Of a DNA stretch of 64,000 nt, positions 45,246 to 53,018 are shown in pieces. Each line of letters begins with the position of its first letter. Within the stretch, counting starts at the first letter, position 1. This DNA comes from Blattabacterium sp. (Blaberus giganteus) (lineage in GTDB: Bacteria > Bacteroidota > Bacteroidia > Flavobacteriales > Blattabacteriaceae): NCBI RefSeq assembly GCF_000262715.1, contig NC_017924.1, forward strand, positions 186,001 through 250,000, in the 5' to 3' direction. Under the pieces are notes generated by a model, which saw nothing but the letters and a program-made list of their open reading frames with translations, did no database searches and had not been told where the DNA came from. The position numbers and the translations under genes are program-made.

Positions 45246-45826
45246 AGTTTATTAAAATTCAACCAATTATCTATTATTTTTTCTCCATATGGGGTTAAAA
45301 TAGATTCTGGATGAAATTGAACTCCACGTACGTCATAAAATTTATGACGTAAAGCCATAATTTCTCCTTTATTTCCTATAGCTGTAATTTGAAGATCTTC
45401 AGGAAAATTTTTTGGAGATATAATCCAAGAATGATAACGTCCAACTTTAATTTCTTTAGGTAATTGTTGAAACAAAATTTCTTGTGGATCTACAATTTTA
45501 ATTAAACTGGAAATTCCATGATAAACTTTTTTTGTATTCAAAAGAGTGGCTCCAAATACTTCTCCAATTGCTTGTTGTCCTAAACAAACTCCAAAAATAC
45601 TTTTAGTAGAAGCAAAAGTTTTTACTAAAGGTTTCAAAATATGTGCTTCATCAGGTATTCCTGGACCTGGAGAAAGAATAATTTTATTATATTTTTCTAT
45701 ATCCGAAAGTTTAATCTCATTATTTCTGGATACTTGTATAGGATTTTTTGTTAATTTCTTTACAGTATAAACAAGATTATAAGTAAAAGAATCATAATTA
45801 TCTAATATCAATATTTTGTTGTTCAT
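45242..45826 (-). CDS. trpG: Anthranilate synthase component II (glutamine amidotransferase)
   Basis: TrpG provides ammonia to TrpE. The 194-residue class I amidotransferase shows ILDNYDSFTYNLVYTVKKL, ILSPGPGIPDEA, FGVCLGQQAIGEVFGA (nucleophile Cys), VGRYHSWIIS and the His-Glu pair in GVQFHPESILTPYG. It sits between trpE (6 nt) and trpD (4-nt overlap). It could also serve para-aminobenzoate synthesis (as PabA), which this sequence does not settle. Confidence 0.96.
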   Translation of the reverse strand: MNNKILILDNYDSFTYNLVYTVKKLTKNPIQVSRNNEIKLSDIEKYNKIILSPGPGIPDEAHILKPLVKTFASTKSIFGVCLGQQAIGEVFGATLLNTKKVYHGISSLIKIVDPQEILFQQLPKEIKVGRYHSWIISPKNFPEDLQITAIGNKGEIMALRHKFYDVRGVQFHPESILTPYGEKIIDNWLNFNKL

Positions 45827-45832
45827 AATTCT

Positions 45833-47245
45833 TCATATATTTTTAGCTAATTCTATAGCTTTAAATAAAGCCATTAGCTTATTATTCACTTCTTCTAATT
45901 CTTTTTCTTCTTTAGAATCAGAAACAACACCTGCACCAGCTTGAAAAAATAGAATATTATTTTGACTCACAAAAGAACGAATCACTATAGCCGTATTAAT
46001 ACAAGAATTTTTTAATCCAAAAAAACCAATTGCTCCTCCGTACACTCCTCTATGTTGATTTTCAATTTTGTCAATTAATTCCATTGCTTTATATTTTGGA
46101 GCGCCAGAAAGTGTTCCTGCAGGAAAAGTATCTCCAAATACTTTTATAATTGATATATTTTTTTCCAACTTACCGGATACTTTAGACACCATGTGTAATA
46201 CATGAGAAAAAAATTGAATTTCTTTAAATTCTTCTACTTTTACATGAGAAGAATTTTTACTAAGATCATTTCTTGCTAAATCTACTAACATGATATGTTC
46301 TGAATTTTCTTTTGGATTACTTATAAGATTTTCGGATAATTTTTTGTCCTTATTTTCATCTCCTGATCTTCGTATTGTTCCTGCTATTGGATTAATATAG
46401 GCTATTTGTTTATTATTTATAATGAGTTGTGATTCTGGAGAAGACCCAAATAATTTATAATTTCCATAATCGAAATAAAAAAGATATGGAGAAGGATTTA
46501 TAAACCGTAAAGCGCGATATACATTAAATTCATCTCCTTTAAATTTTTGTTGAAATTGTCGAGATAATACTATTTGAAAAACATCTCCACGCAAACAAGC
46601 TTTTATGCCTAAAGACACCATTTTTTTGTACTCTACATCTGTTACATTTGAAATACGATTTCCAACAGATTGAAATGGAAAAGAAGGAAAGTTTTTCTTT
46701 TTTATTAATTCTATCAATTGATTGATGTAAGTTTTCTTTTCAATATCAGAAAATTGATGTTCAATTAAATATATTTCATGATGAAAATGATGGAATACTA
46801 TCAAATTTCTATAAAAACCAAATCGTATTTGCGGAAGATTATATACTTCTTTTAGTTCAGCATGAAATTGAATATTTTCAAAATATTGTATACTATCATA
46901 AGATATGTATCCATATAAACCTGAGTAAGAAATAATCATGTTTTCACTTTCAAATTTTTGAAAAAAATCTTCAATTAAAATTTGTATATCTAATTTATCG
47001 TTTATAAAAATATGTTTTTGAACACAATTAGGATATGATATTCGCAATACGTTTTTATCTAAAATAAGTTCAGAAATAGGATTAACACAAAGAATAGAAG
47101 AATTATTTTTTGAAATTGGATGATCAGAAGATTCTAATAGTAATGTATTAGGAAAAATATCTCTTAGTTTTAAATATAATTCTATTGGTGTAGTACTATC
47201 AGCCAAAATTTTTTTTCGAATAGTTCTAAAATTAAATTTAAACAT
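45833..47245 (-). CDS. trpE: Anthranilate synthase component I
   Basis: TrpE turns chorismate plus ammonia into anthranilate. The 470-residue protein shows the N-terminal allosteric element LLLESSDH (the tryptophan-binding LLES motif), GLYGYISYDSIQYFEN, RGDVFQIVLSRQFQQKF, SPYLFYFDYGNYKLFGSSPE, NPIAGTIRRSGDENKDKKL, EHIMLVDLARNDLSK, FPAGTLSGAPKYKAMELID and GAIGFFGLKNSCINTAIVIRSF, FQAGAGVVSDS. Feedback control by tryptophan looks retained. It heads the trpEGDCFBA operon, behind a leader with a terminator-like hairpin. Confidence 0.96.
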   Translation of the reverse strand: MFKFNFRTIRKKILADSTTPIELYLKLRDIFPNTLLLESSDHPISKNNSSILCVNPISELILDKNVLRISYPNCVQKHIFINDKLDIQILIEDFFQKFESENMIISYSGLYGYISYDSIQYFENIQFHAELKEVYNLPQIRFGFYRNLIVFHHFHHEIYLIEHQFSDIEKKTYINQLIELIKKKNFPSFPFQSVGNRISNVTDVEYKKMVSLGIKACLRGDVFQIVLSRQFQQKFKGDEFNVYRALRFINPSPYLFYFDYGNYKLFGSSPESQLIINNKQIAYINPIAGTIRRSGDENKDKKLSENLISNPKENSEHIMLVDLARNDLSKNSSHVKVEEFKEIQFFSHVLHMVSKVSGKLEKNISIIKVFGDTFPAGTLSGAPKYKAMELIDKIENQHRGVYGGAIGFFGLKNSCINTAIVIRSFVSQNNILFFQAGAGVVSDSKEEKELEEVNNKLMALFKAIELAKNI

Positions 47246-47273
47246 GGTTTATGGTATTTTGACGTGATAAAAA

Positions 47274-47297
47274 AAGGCCGTCACAAAGACAAGCCTT
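47274..47297 (-). terminator. Terminator-like hairpin in the trp operon leader (candidate attenuator)
   Basis: On the minus strand AAGGC...GCCTT forms the base and GTC/GAC the top of a stem with a small bulge, ending in seven T. It lies about 28 nt before the trpE ATG. The only upstream transcription on this strand would be the trp leader itself, so it suits an attenuator or pause site. The leader has no TGG codon, so classical Trp-codon attenuation is not supported. Confidence 0.5.
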
Positions 47298-47382
47298 AGA
47301 AATATTGTTGATACAATCAATACTTAATTCTTATTTAACTTAATTAATTGTTAATTGAAGTATTTCATTTTTTTTATAGACA

Positions 47383-47407
47383 ATGATATTTATATCATGC
47401 AAATATA
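47383..47407 (-). promoter_or_regulatory. Candidate trp promoter -7 box with overlapping palindrome
   Basis: The minus strand has a perfect TATATTTG (47407-47400). Immediately downstream, over the predicted start point, is the exact 16-bp palindrome ATGATATTTATATCAT (47383-47398; 7-bp arms, 2-nt centre). This is the position expected for an operator. No -33 TTTG is evident. The rest of the 242-nt gap (47246-47487) is AT-rich with the hairpin described separately and a 5-codon ORF without Trp. Confidence 0.4.
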
Positions 47408-47487
47408 AATAAATTTTTTTTCTATTTTAGACATTTAATTATAATTATAAATAGTGCAATTTATAATTCAATTTTATATTTATATAT

Positions 47488-49443
47488 ATGAAAATATTCA
47501 TTTTGACTTTTTTTCTTTTTATATACAATAATAATATGAATATGGAAGAAAACAGGATGAAAAAACCCATGGATGAAAAAAAATTTGTATATAATAATAT
47601 AAATAATATAAATGATGAAAAAAAAACAGAAGATGTAAAATTTTATGATCCCACTTATAAAGATTACAAATTTTGGACAGAAGAAAAAAGTATAAAAAAA
47701 AATTTTTTAGAAAAATCTTTCTCTATAAAAAACTATTATTCTCACAACTTTTTTAAAAATGATTATGTCGGATTATTTTTCAGTAATGGAAAAGATTTGT
47801 TTATTTATAATAACAGATATGAAAAATTCATGAAAGAAAATTTTAATGAAAATATGCCTAAAAAAATGCTTTTTTTTCAAGATCCTTTTTTTTACCGTGA
47901 AAAAATTAAATATTTTGATGTTAAAACTCCTATTTCAGAAATTTTTTATATAAGTGATTTTTCAAAAAAAGAAAAAACATTAGGTGGTTTTTTTTCTCAA
48001 AGTTTTGATGAAAAAACTAATTATTCTATGGAATGGAGAAGTTTTCATTTGAAAAATGAGTTTGACTTAAAAAAAAGTAAAAATTTAGTATTAACTACTT
48101 TTAATTATCAAGATTATGATAATTATCAATTATGGGGACATTATCTTTATCAAAAATTTGAAACAAAAGAAAAAGAAGAAATCAAAAAATGGGATATTAG
48201 AAATTATAAAAAAATTTTTTTATATCATAAAAAATTAATTCATAGTAGGTTTTATATAAATTTTGTTAAAAAAGTTTTCTTTGTTAAAGAAAAAGAAAGA
48301 TCGTTGTTTTTGAAAACTTATATAGAATACGAAAAATATTATAAGGATCATTTCCCTCTTTTTCCTCTTTATCTTTATCCTTATTATAATTCTTATAAGA
48401 ATAAATTTCAATATTTTCATAAAAAAATAAATCATTTATACTTAAGAAATGGTTTATTTTTAATTTTTAATCAAAAAAAAATTAATATAGAAGTAGGATC
48501 TATTTTTGATAAAATACATTATCAATTATTTAACAATAATAATAGCAGTTATCAAAACAAGGATATCAATAGTTTATCAATACAAACAAAAATGAATTAT
48601 CCTATTAATAATATTTTTGAATTTGATTCAAACGGAAGATGGATTGTAGAAAACAATAATATTAAGAAATCTTATTTTAAAGTTAATATTATGTTAAATT
48701 CATTTTTATTTTCAAAATTTCGATTTTTAACTCGATTAAGCATCAATAAAAATGATAATGGTATTTATAATAATTTTGTTCCTTTTCATATTTTTTTAAA
48801 AAAAAATCAAGATTGTTATAATAATGGACGAAATAATATGTTTTTATTTGGAATAGAAAAAACAATGGATTTTTCTTTAAGTTCTTACGATAATGATAAA
48901 CATTATGTTTCTTTTTATATATCTAATATATCTAAAAGATTAAATCATTCTTTTAAAAATCAAGAAGAAGAAATGAAAAAATTTCTATATCGTAAGTATA
49001 TCCAGTTATATGGATTTAAAATTAAAACTACATATGATATATGGAAATTTCATTTAAGTAATATTTTATTATATCATAAATGGAATTCTAATCCATTAAT
49101 TTTTTCTATTCCAAATTTTTTATCTAGAATTACAATATTTTATAATGATAATTACTTTCATAAAGCCTTATTTATACAAACAGGTTTTTCTTTTCATCAT
49201 TTCAGTAAATTTTTTTATCAAAAAATTTCTTATCCTTTTAATTTTCAACCTTTTTCTTTTTTTGAAAAAGAGTGTATCCCTAATAAAATTATTGGAGGAA
49301 CTCCTTTTTTAGATTTTTTTTTTAATTTTAAAATATATAGAACTATATTTTACTTAAGTGTCCAAAACATAGGATTATTTAACATTGATAATTCTCATAA
49401 TATATTTATTAAAACTGGTTTTTTGTGGAATCTTTTTACTTGA
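47488..49443 (+). CDS. Putative outer-membrane porin (Bacteroidota Porin_10-like)
   Basis: The 651-residue product has a short signal-like N-terminus (MKIFILTFFLFIY), then a very Tyr/Phe/Asn/Lys-rich body. The segment KYFDVKTPISEIFYISDF...LGGFFSQSFDEKTNYSMEWR (about 148-196) resembles the opening of the flavobacterial putative porin family PF14121 (ikYydvkTPlteL.Y ... TQN ... N.slEYr). Later alternating polar/aromatic stretches suit beta strands of a barrel, and the chain ends on an aromatic-rich stretch. The family link is from memory and should be treated as moderate. It would be a nutrient-permeable outer-membrane protein. It is divergent from trpE, with its own promoter not identified. 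Confidence 0.62.
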   Translation: MKIFILTFFLFIYNNNMNMEENRMKKPMDEKKFVYNNINNINDEKKTEDVKFYDPTYKDYKFWTEEKSIKKNFLEKSFSIKNYYSHNFFKNDYVGLFFSNGKDLFIYNNRYEKFMKENFNENMPKKMLFFQDPFFYREKIKYFDVKTPISEIFYISDFSKKEKTLGGFFSQSFDEKTNYSMEWRSFHLKNEFDLKKSKNLVLTTFNYQDYDNYQLWGHYLYQKFETKEKEEIKKWDIRNYKKIFLYHKKLIHSRFYINFVKKVFFVKEKERSLFLKTYIEYEKYYKDHFPLFPLYLYPYYNSYKNKFQYFHKKINHLYLRNGLFLIFNQKKINIEVGSIFDKIHYQLFNNNNSSYQNKDINSLSIQTKMNYPINNIFEFDSNGRWIVENNNIKKSYFKVNIMLNSFLFSKFRFLTRLSINKNDNGIYNNFVPFHIFLKKNQDCYNNGRNNMFLFGIEKTMDFSLSSYDNDKHYVSFYISNISKRLNHSFKNQEEEMKKFLYRKYIQLYGFKIKTTYDIWKFHLSNILLYHKWNSNPLIFSIPNFLSRITIFYNDNYFHKALFIQTGFSFHHFSKFFYQKISYPFNFQPFSFFEKECIPNKIIGGTPFLDFFFNFKIYRTIFYLSVQNIGLFNIDNSHNIFIKTGFLWNLFT

Positions 49444-49484
49444 TTCAAAAAATTTATCTATAAAAACGTAATTTTATTTTAAAA

Positions 49485-50159
49485 ATGAAAAAGTTTTTTT
49501 ATTTCGTATTATTTTTTCTGTTTATGCCATTTTTTTCTTTAGTAAAAGGAAATAAAAAAGAAATAGAAAAAGAAAATGTAATTGAATATGTTAAAAAATA
49601 TGCTGTTTTTGCTATTGAAGAGATGGAAAAATTTGGAATTCCAGCTAGTATTAAATTGGGTCAAGGAATTTTAGAATCTTCTAGTGGAAATAGTTCTTTA
49701 TCTAAAGCTACAAATAATCATTTTGGAATTAAATGTGGTAAAAATTGGACAGGTAATGTTTATTATCATGACGACGATGTTCCAAAAGAATGTTTTCGTA
49801 AATATAATTCTGTGCAGGAATCTTTTCATGATCATTCTAAATTTTTGCAGCAACCTCGTTATTCTAAATTATTTATTCTTAAAAAAAATGATTATCAAGC
49901 TTGGGCTGAAGAGCTGAAAAAAGCAGGTTATGCCACGTCTTTTAATTATGCAAATTTATTAGTTAATCAAATTGAAAAATATTATTTATGGAAGTTTGAT
50001 AAAAATACTCCTTATAATATAGAAAAAAGAATTAATCAGTATTTGAATTATATAATGAAAGAAAATAAAGATTCTTTTTTTAAGGTTTTTTGTAAAAAAC
50101 TATATTTTTTTATAAAAAGTTTTTTACTCAATCAAATAAAGTCATCTAGAAAGAATTAA
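49485..50159 (+). CDS. Exported glucosaminidase-domain peptidoglycan hydrolase
   Basis: The 224-residue protein has a signal peptide (about 1-22) and a GH73-like glucosaminidase domain (about 35-165): FGIPASIKLGQGILESSSGNS with presumed catalytic Glu64, NNHFGIKCGKNWTGNVYYHDDD, FRKYNSVQESFHDHSKFL and YAWAEELKKAGYATSFNYANLLVNQIEKYYL (YQAWAEEL in this copy). The tail (about 185-215) is Phe-rich and may lie near the membrane. Such enzymes cut glycan strands in the periplasm. No LysM repeats follow, unlike many flavobacterial homologues, so the C-terminus looks trimmed. gcvH begins 12 nt later. Confidence 0.9.
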   Translation: MKKFFYFVLFFLFMPFFSLVKGNKKEIEKENVIEYVKKYAVFAIEEMEKFGIPASIKLGQGILESSSGNSSLSKATNNHFGIKCGKNWTGNVYYHDDDVPKECFRKYNSVQESFHDHSKFLQQPRYSKLFILKKNDYQAWAEELKKAGYATSFNYANLLVNQIEKYYLWKFDKNTPYNIEKRINQYLNYIMKENKDSFFKVFCKKLYFFIKSFLLNQIKSSRKN

Positions 50160-50171
50160 AATTTGTTGAAT

Positions 50172-50570
50172 ATGAACCCTGATAATTTAAGGTATAGTAA
50201 AAATCATGAATGGATAAGTATACCAAATGAAAAAAATAAAGCTTATGTAGGTATTACTCATTTTGCTCAAAATGAGTTGGGAGATATCGTTTATTTAGAT
50301 ATAGAAGATTCTATAATAGGAAAAAAAATGAAATTAGACAATTCATTTGGAACAATAGAAGCAGTAAAAACTGTTTCAGATTTGTTTATGCCTGTTTCGG
50401 GTTTTATTCTTGAAATAAACAAAAAATTATTATCAAAACCAGAATTAATTAATAAAAGTTTTTATAGTGAAGGATGGATTATCCGAATAGAAATTTTAGA
50501 TCTAAAAGAATATAATAAATTAATGTCTTCAACAGAATATAAAAAACATATACAACAGGAATCCAACTAA
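50172..50570 (+). CDS. gcvH: Glycine cleavage system H protein
   Basis: GcvH is the lipoyl carrier that shuttles the aminomethyl group between the P, T and L proteins of glycine cleavage. From ATG 50172 the protein is 132 residues (MNPDNLRYSKNHEWISI); an in-frame TTG at 50163 would add three residues. The lipoylation site is Lys66 in SFGTIEAVKTVSDLFMPVSG. YVGITHFAQNELGDIVYLDI is canonical. Its end is the usual GWIIRIEI block plus a short tail. Partners are not in the window. It follows the glucosaminidase gene by 12 nt. Confidence 0.95.
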   Translation: MNPDNLRYSKNHEWISIPNEKNKAYVGITHFAQNELGDIVYLDIEDSIIGKKMKLDNSFGTIEAVKTVSDLFMPVSGFILEINKKLLSKPELINKSFYSEGWIIRIEILDLKEYNKLMSSTEYKKHIQQESN

Positions 50571-50596
50571 ACTAACTAATTGGTAAAATTAAAAAT

Positions 50597-52873
50597 ATGA
50601 AAAATAAGAAAATTTTTGATTTTCTTGATGATGAAAAAATTGCAAATAAAATAATTGATTTTAATCATAAAAACATTACTAGAGTTCGTTTTTTAATTCC
50701 TTCTATTCATTGTAGTTCTTGTGTTTTAATTTTGGAAAGATTATCTAAAATATATAAAAATATTTTTGATTCTACTGTTGATTTTTCCAATAAAAAAATT
50801 TGGATCACATTTAATAACGTTGAATTTAAACTGAGCGATATAGCTAAATTACTTGATGACATAGGATATAGCCCTTCTATAAATTTTGAATTGATAGAAA
50901 ACAAAAAAAATAACACGATTTTATTCGGTAGAAAATTAATAGGAAAATTATCTATTTCTTTTTTTTGTTTTGGAAATATTATGCTTTTAGCTATACCAGA
51001 ATATGTTGGAGCTAGACAAGACATATGGTTTATGGAAAATCGTAATTTTTTTCGTTATTTAATGTTAATTTTATCTTTACCTATAGTAATTTTTTCTTTT
51101 GTTGATCATATCAAATATGCTGTATTAGGATTAAAAAAGCATATTTTGAATATGAATGTTCCAATTTCCATTGGAATATTAGTGCTTTTTTTATGGAGTT
51201 GTTATGAAATTTTTTTTGACTTAGGTTCGGGATATTTTGATAGTCTTTCTAGTTTTTCATTATTTCTACTTATGAGTAGAATATTTCAAATATATACTCA
51301 CAATGAAATTTTATCTTTCGATAAAAATTATAAGTATTTTTATCCAGTTTTAATTACAAAAATACATAAAAATGAAAAAGAAGAAAAAATTTTTCTTTCT
51401 TCTTTGAAGAAAGGAGATGTGATTATTATTAAAAATGAAGAAGTTATTCCTGCTGATTCTATGTTAATGAAAGGAAACGCTGTGTTAGATAATAGTTTTA
51501 TTACAGGAGAATCTTATTTGATCAATAAAAAAATAGGAGAACGAATCTATGCTGGATCTAGACAAAAAGGAGAAGCTATTATTATAAAGGTGATCAAAAA
51601 CGTAGATCATAGTTATTTAAGTATATTATGGAATAAAAATAAATCTCATCGAGATTGTAATAAAAAATTATTTTATTTAAATTCAATATCTACTAAATTT
51701 AGTCAGTATTTTACTCCTATTATTTTGATGATTTCGATTGTAACTGGAATATTTTGGTCTTTTGGGAATGATGTTTCAAAAATTTTTCAGACAGTTTTTT
51801 CTGTTTTGATTATTACTTGTCCTTGTGCATTAGTTCTTTCTACTCCATTAATTTTTGGAAATATTATACGTTTTTTTTCCAAAAAAGGTTTCTATGTTAA
51901 AGATATTTATACGATGGAAAAAATTTCTTCAGCTGGAACTTTAATTTTTGATAAAACTGGAACTATAACTGATCCCAATAAAGAAAAGATTTTTTTTGTA
52001 GGAAAAAGAAAGATGAAATATGAAGAAAAAAAAATTATAGCTTCTTTATTAAAAAATTCAAATCATCCCTTAAGTCAAAGAATATTATCAGAACTATCTA
52101 TAAAAGATTTTTATTTAATCAAAAATTTTAGAGAAATCATAGGTAAAGGATTAGAAGGGATCATAAAAGACATACCGGTTAAAATTGGTTCTCAAAAATA
52201 TTTAGGCGTTACAAAAAAAATAATTAATGAAGAAATCAATCAAACAACAGTTTTTATTTCTATAAATAATAAATTTATAGGTTATTTTTTATTTAGAAAT
52301 TTCTATCGTGAAGGAATAAAAAAAATATTTCAGGATTTGAAAGAATATAAAATTCTTATTCTTTCTGGAGATCACAATGATTTAGAAAAAAAGTATTTAA
52401 AATCAATCTTACCAAAATCAAGTAAAATTTTTTTTAGTCAAAGTCCGGAAGACAAATTAGATTATGTTAAAAAATTACAAAAAAAAGGAGAAAAAATTAT
52501 GATGTTTGGAGATGGAATTAATGATTGTGCTGCCTTAAATCAAAGTGAAGTAGGAGTTTCTGTGTCGGAAAATCCAACTAACTTTTTTCCAAGTTGTGAT
52601 GCTTTTATACAATATAATTCTTTGAATAAAATTTTTTTATTCTTGAAAATATCTAAAATATCTGCCAAATTAGTTTTCATAAATTTTATGATTAGTTTAT
52701 TTTATAATAGCATAGGAATCTTTTTTGCAGTGACTGGTCATTTAAAACCTTTTATAGCAGCTATTTTAATGCCTTTAAGTTCTTTTTCTGTAATTTTTTT
52801 TTCTGTTATATCTACTTGGATAGTTTCACGAAGATTAATATTTTTTTTATTTGTTTTGTTATGGATATATTAA
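50597..52873 (+). CDS. ccoI: Cu(+)-exporting P1B-type ATPase for cbb3 oxidase assembly (CcoI/FixI)
   Basis: CcoI moves copper to the periplasm for the cbb3 oxidase. The 758-residue protein has an HMA-type metal site (IHCSSC, Cys39/Cys42), N-terminal membrane helices, the TGES loop (FITGESYL), the ion-path CPC motif (Cys408-Pro-Cys410), the phosphorylation site DKTGT (Asp452), a nucleotide-site His-Pro (SNHPLSQ), and GDGINDCAAL in place of GDGINDAPAL. Length and order match FixI/CcoI. It heads the cco cluster; ccoS overlaps its end by 13 nt. Confidence 0.93.
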   Translation: MKNKKIFDFLDDEKIANKIIDFNHKNITRVRFLIPSIHCSSCVLILERLSKIYKNIFDSTVDFSNKKIWITFNNVEFKLSDIAKLLDDIGYSPSINFELIENKKNNTILFGRKLIGKLSISFFCFGNIMLLAIPEYVGARQDIWFMENRNFFRYLMLILSLPIVIFSFVDHIKYAVLGLKKHILNMNVPISIGILVLFLWSCYEIFFDLGSGYFDSLSSFSLFLLMSRIFQIYTHNEILSFDKNYKYFYPVLITKIHKNEKEEKIFLSSLKKGDVIIIKNEEVIPADSMLMKGNAVLDNSFITGESYLINKKIGERIYAGSRQKGEAIIIKVIKNVDHSYLSILWNKNKSHRDCNKKLFYLNSISTKFSQYFTPIILMISIVTGIFWSFGNDVSKIFQTVFSVLIITCPCALVLSTPLIFGNIIRFFSKKGFYVKDIYTMEKISSAGTLIFDKTGTITDPNKEKIFFVGKRKMKYEEKKIIASLLKNSNHPLSQRILSELSIKDFYLIKNFREIIGKGLEGIIKDIPVKIGSQKYLGVTKKIINEEINQTTVFISINNKFIGYFLFRNFYREGIKKIFQDLKEYKILILSGDHNDLEKKYLKSILPKSSKIFFSQSPEDKLDYVKKLQKKGEKIMMFGDGINDCAALNQSEVGVSVSENPTNFFPSCDAFIQYNSLNKIFLFLKISKISAKLVFINFMISLFYNSIGIFFAVTGHLKPFIAAILMPLSSFSVIFFSVISTWIVSRRLIFFLFVLLWIY

Positions 52874-53010
52874 TTATTATGATATTATCTAGTATTTTTC
52901 TGGGAGCATTTTTTCTTATACTTTTCTTAATTGCTGTTTATTCCGGACAATTTGATGATTATGAATCTCCTGGGATTAGAATTTTAATTGATGATTTTGA
53001 AAAAAATTAA
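52861..53010 (+). CDS. ccoS: cbb3-type oxidase assembly protein CcoS
   Basis: A 49-residue protein starting at ATG 52861 (MDILIIMILSSIFLGAFFLILF) with one membrane helix and the CcoS signature AVYSGQFDDYESPGIRIL. CcoS is needed for cofactor insertion into the cbb3 oxidase. It starts inside the end of ccoI (13-nt overlap), and an in-frame ATG at 52816 would run 45 nt further into ccoI, so 52861 is preferred. ccoN follows 8 nt later. Confidence 0.9.
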   Translation: MDILIIMILSSIFLGAFFLILFLIAVYSGQFDDYESPGIRILIDDFEKN

Positions 53011-53018
53011 ATTTTTTG

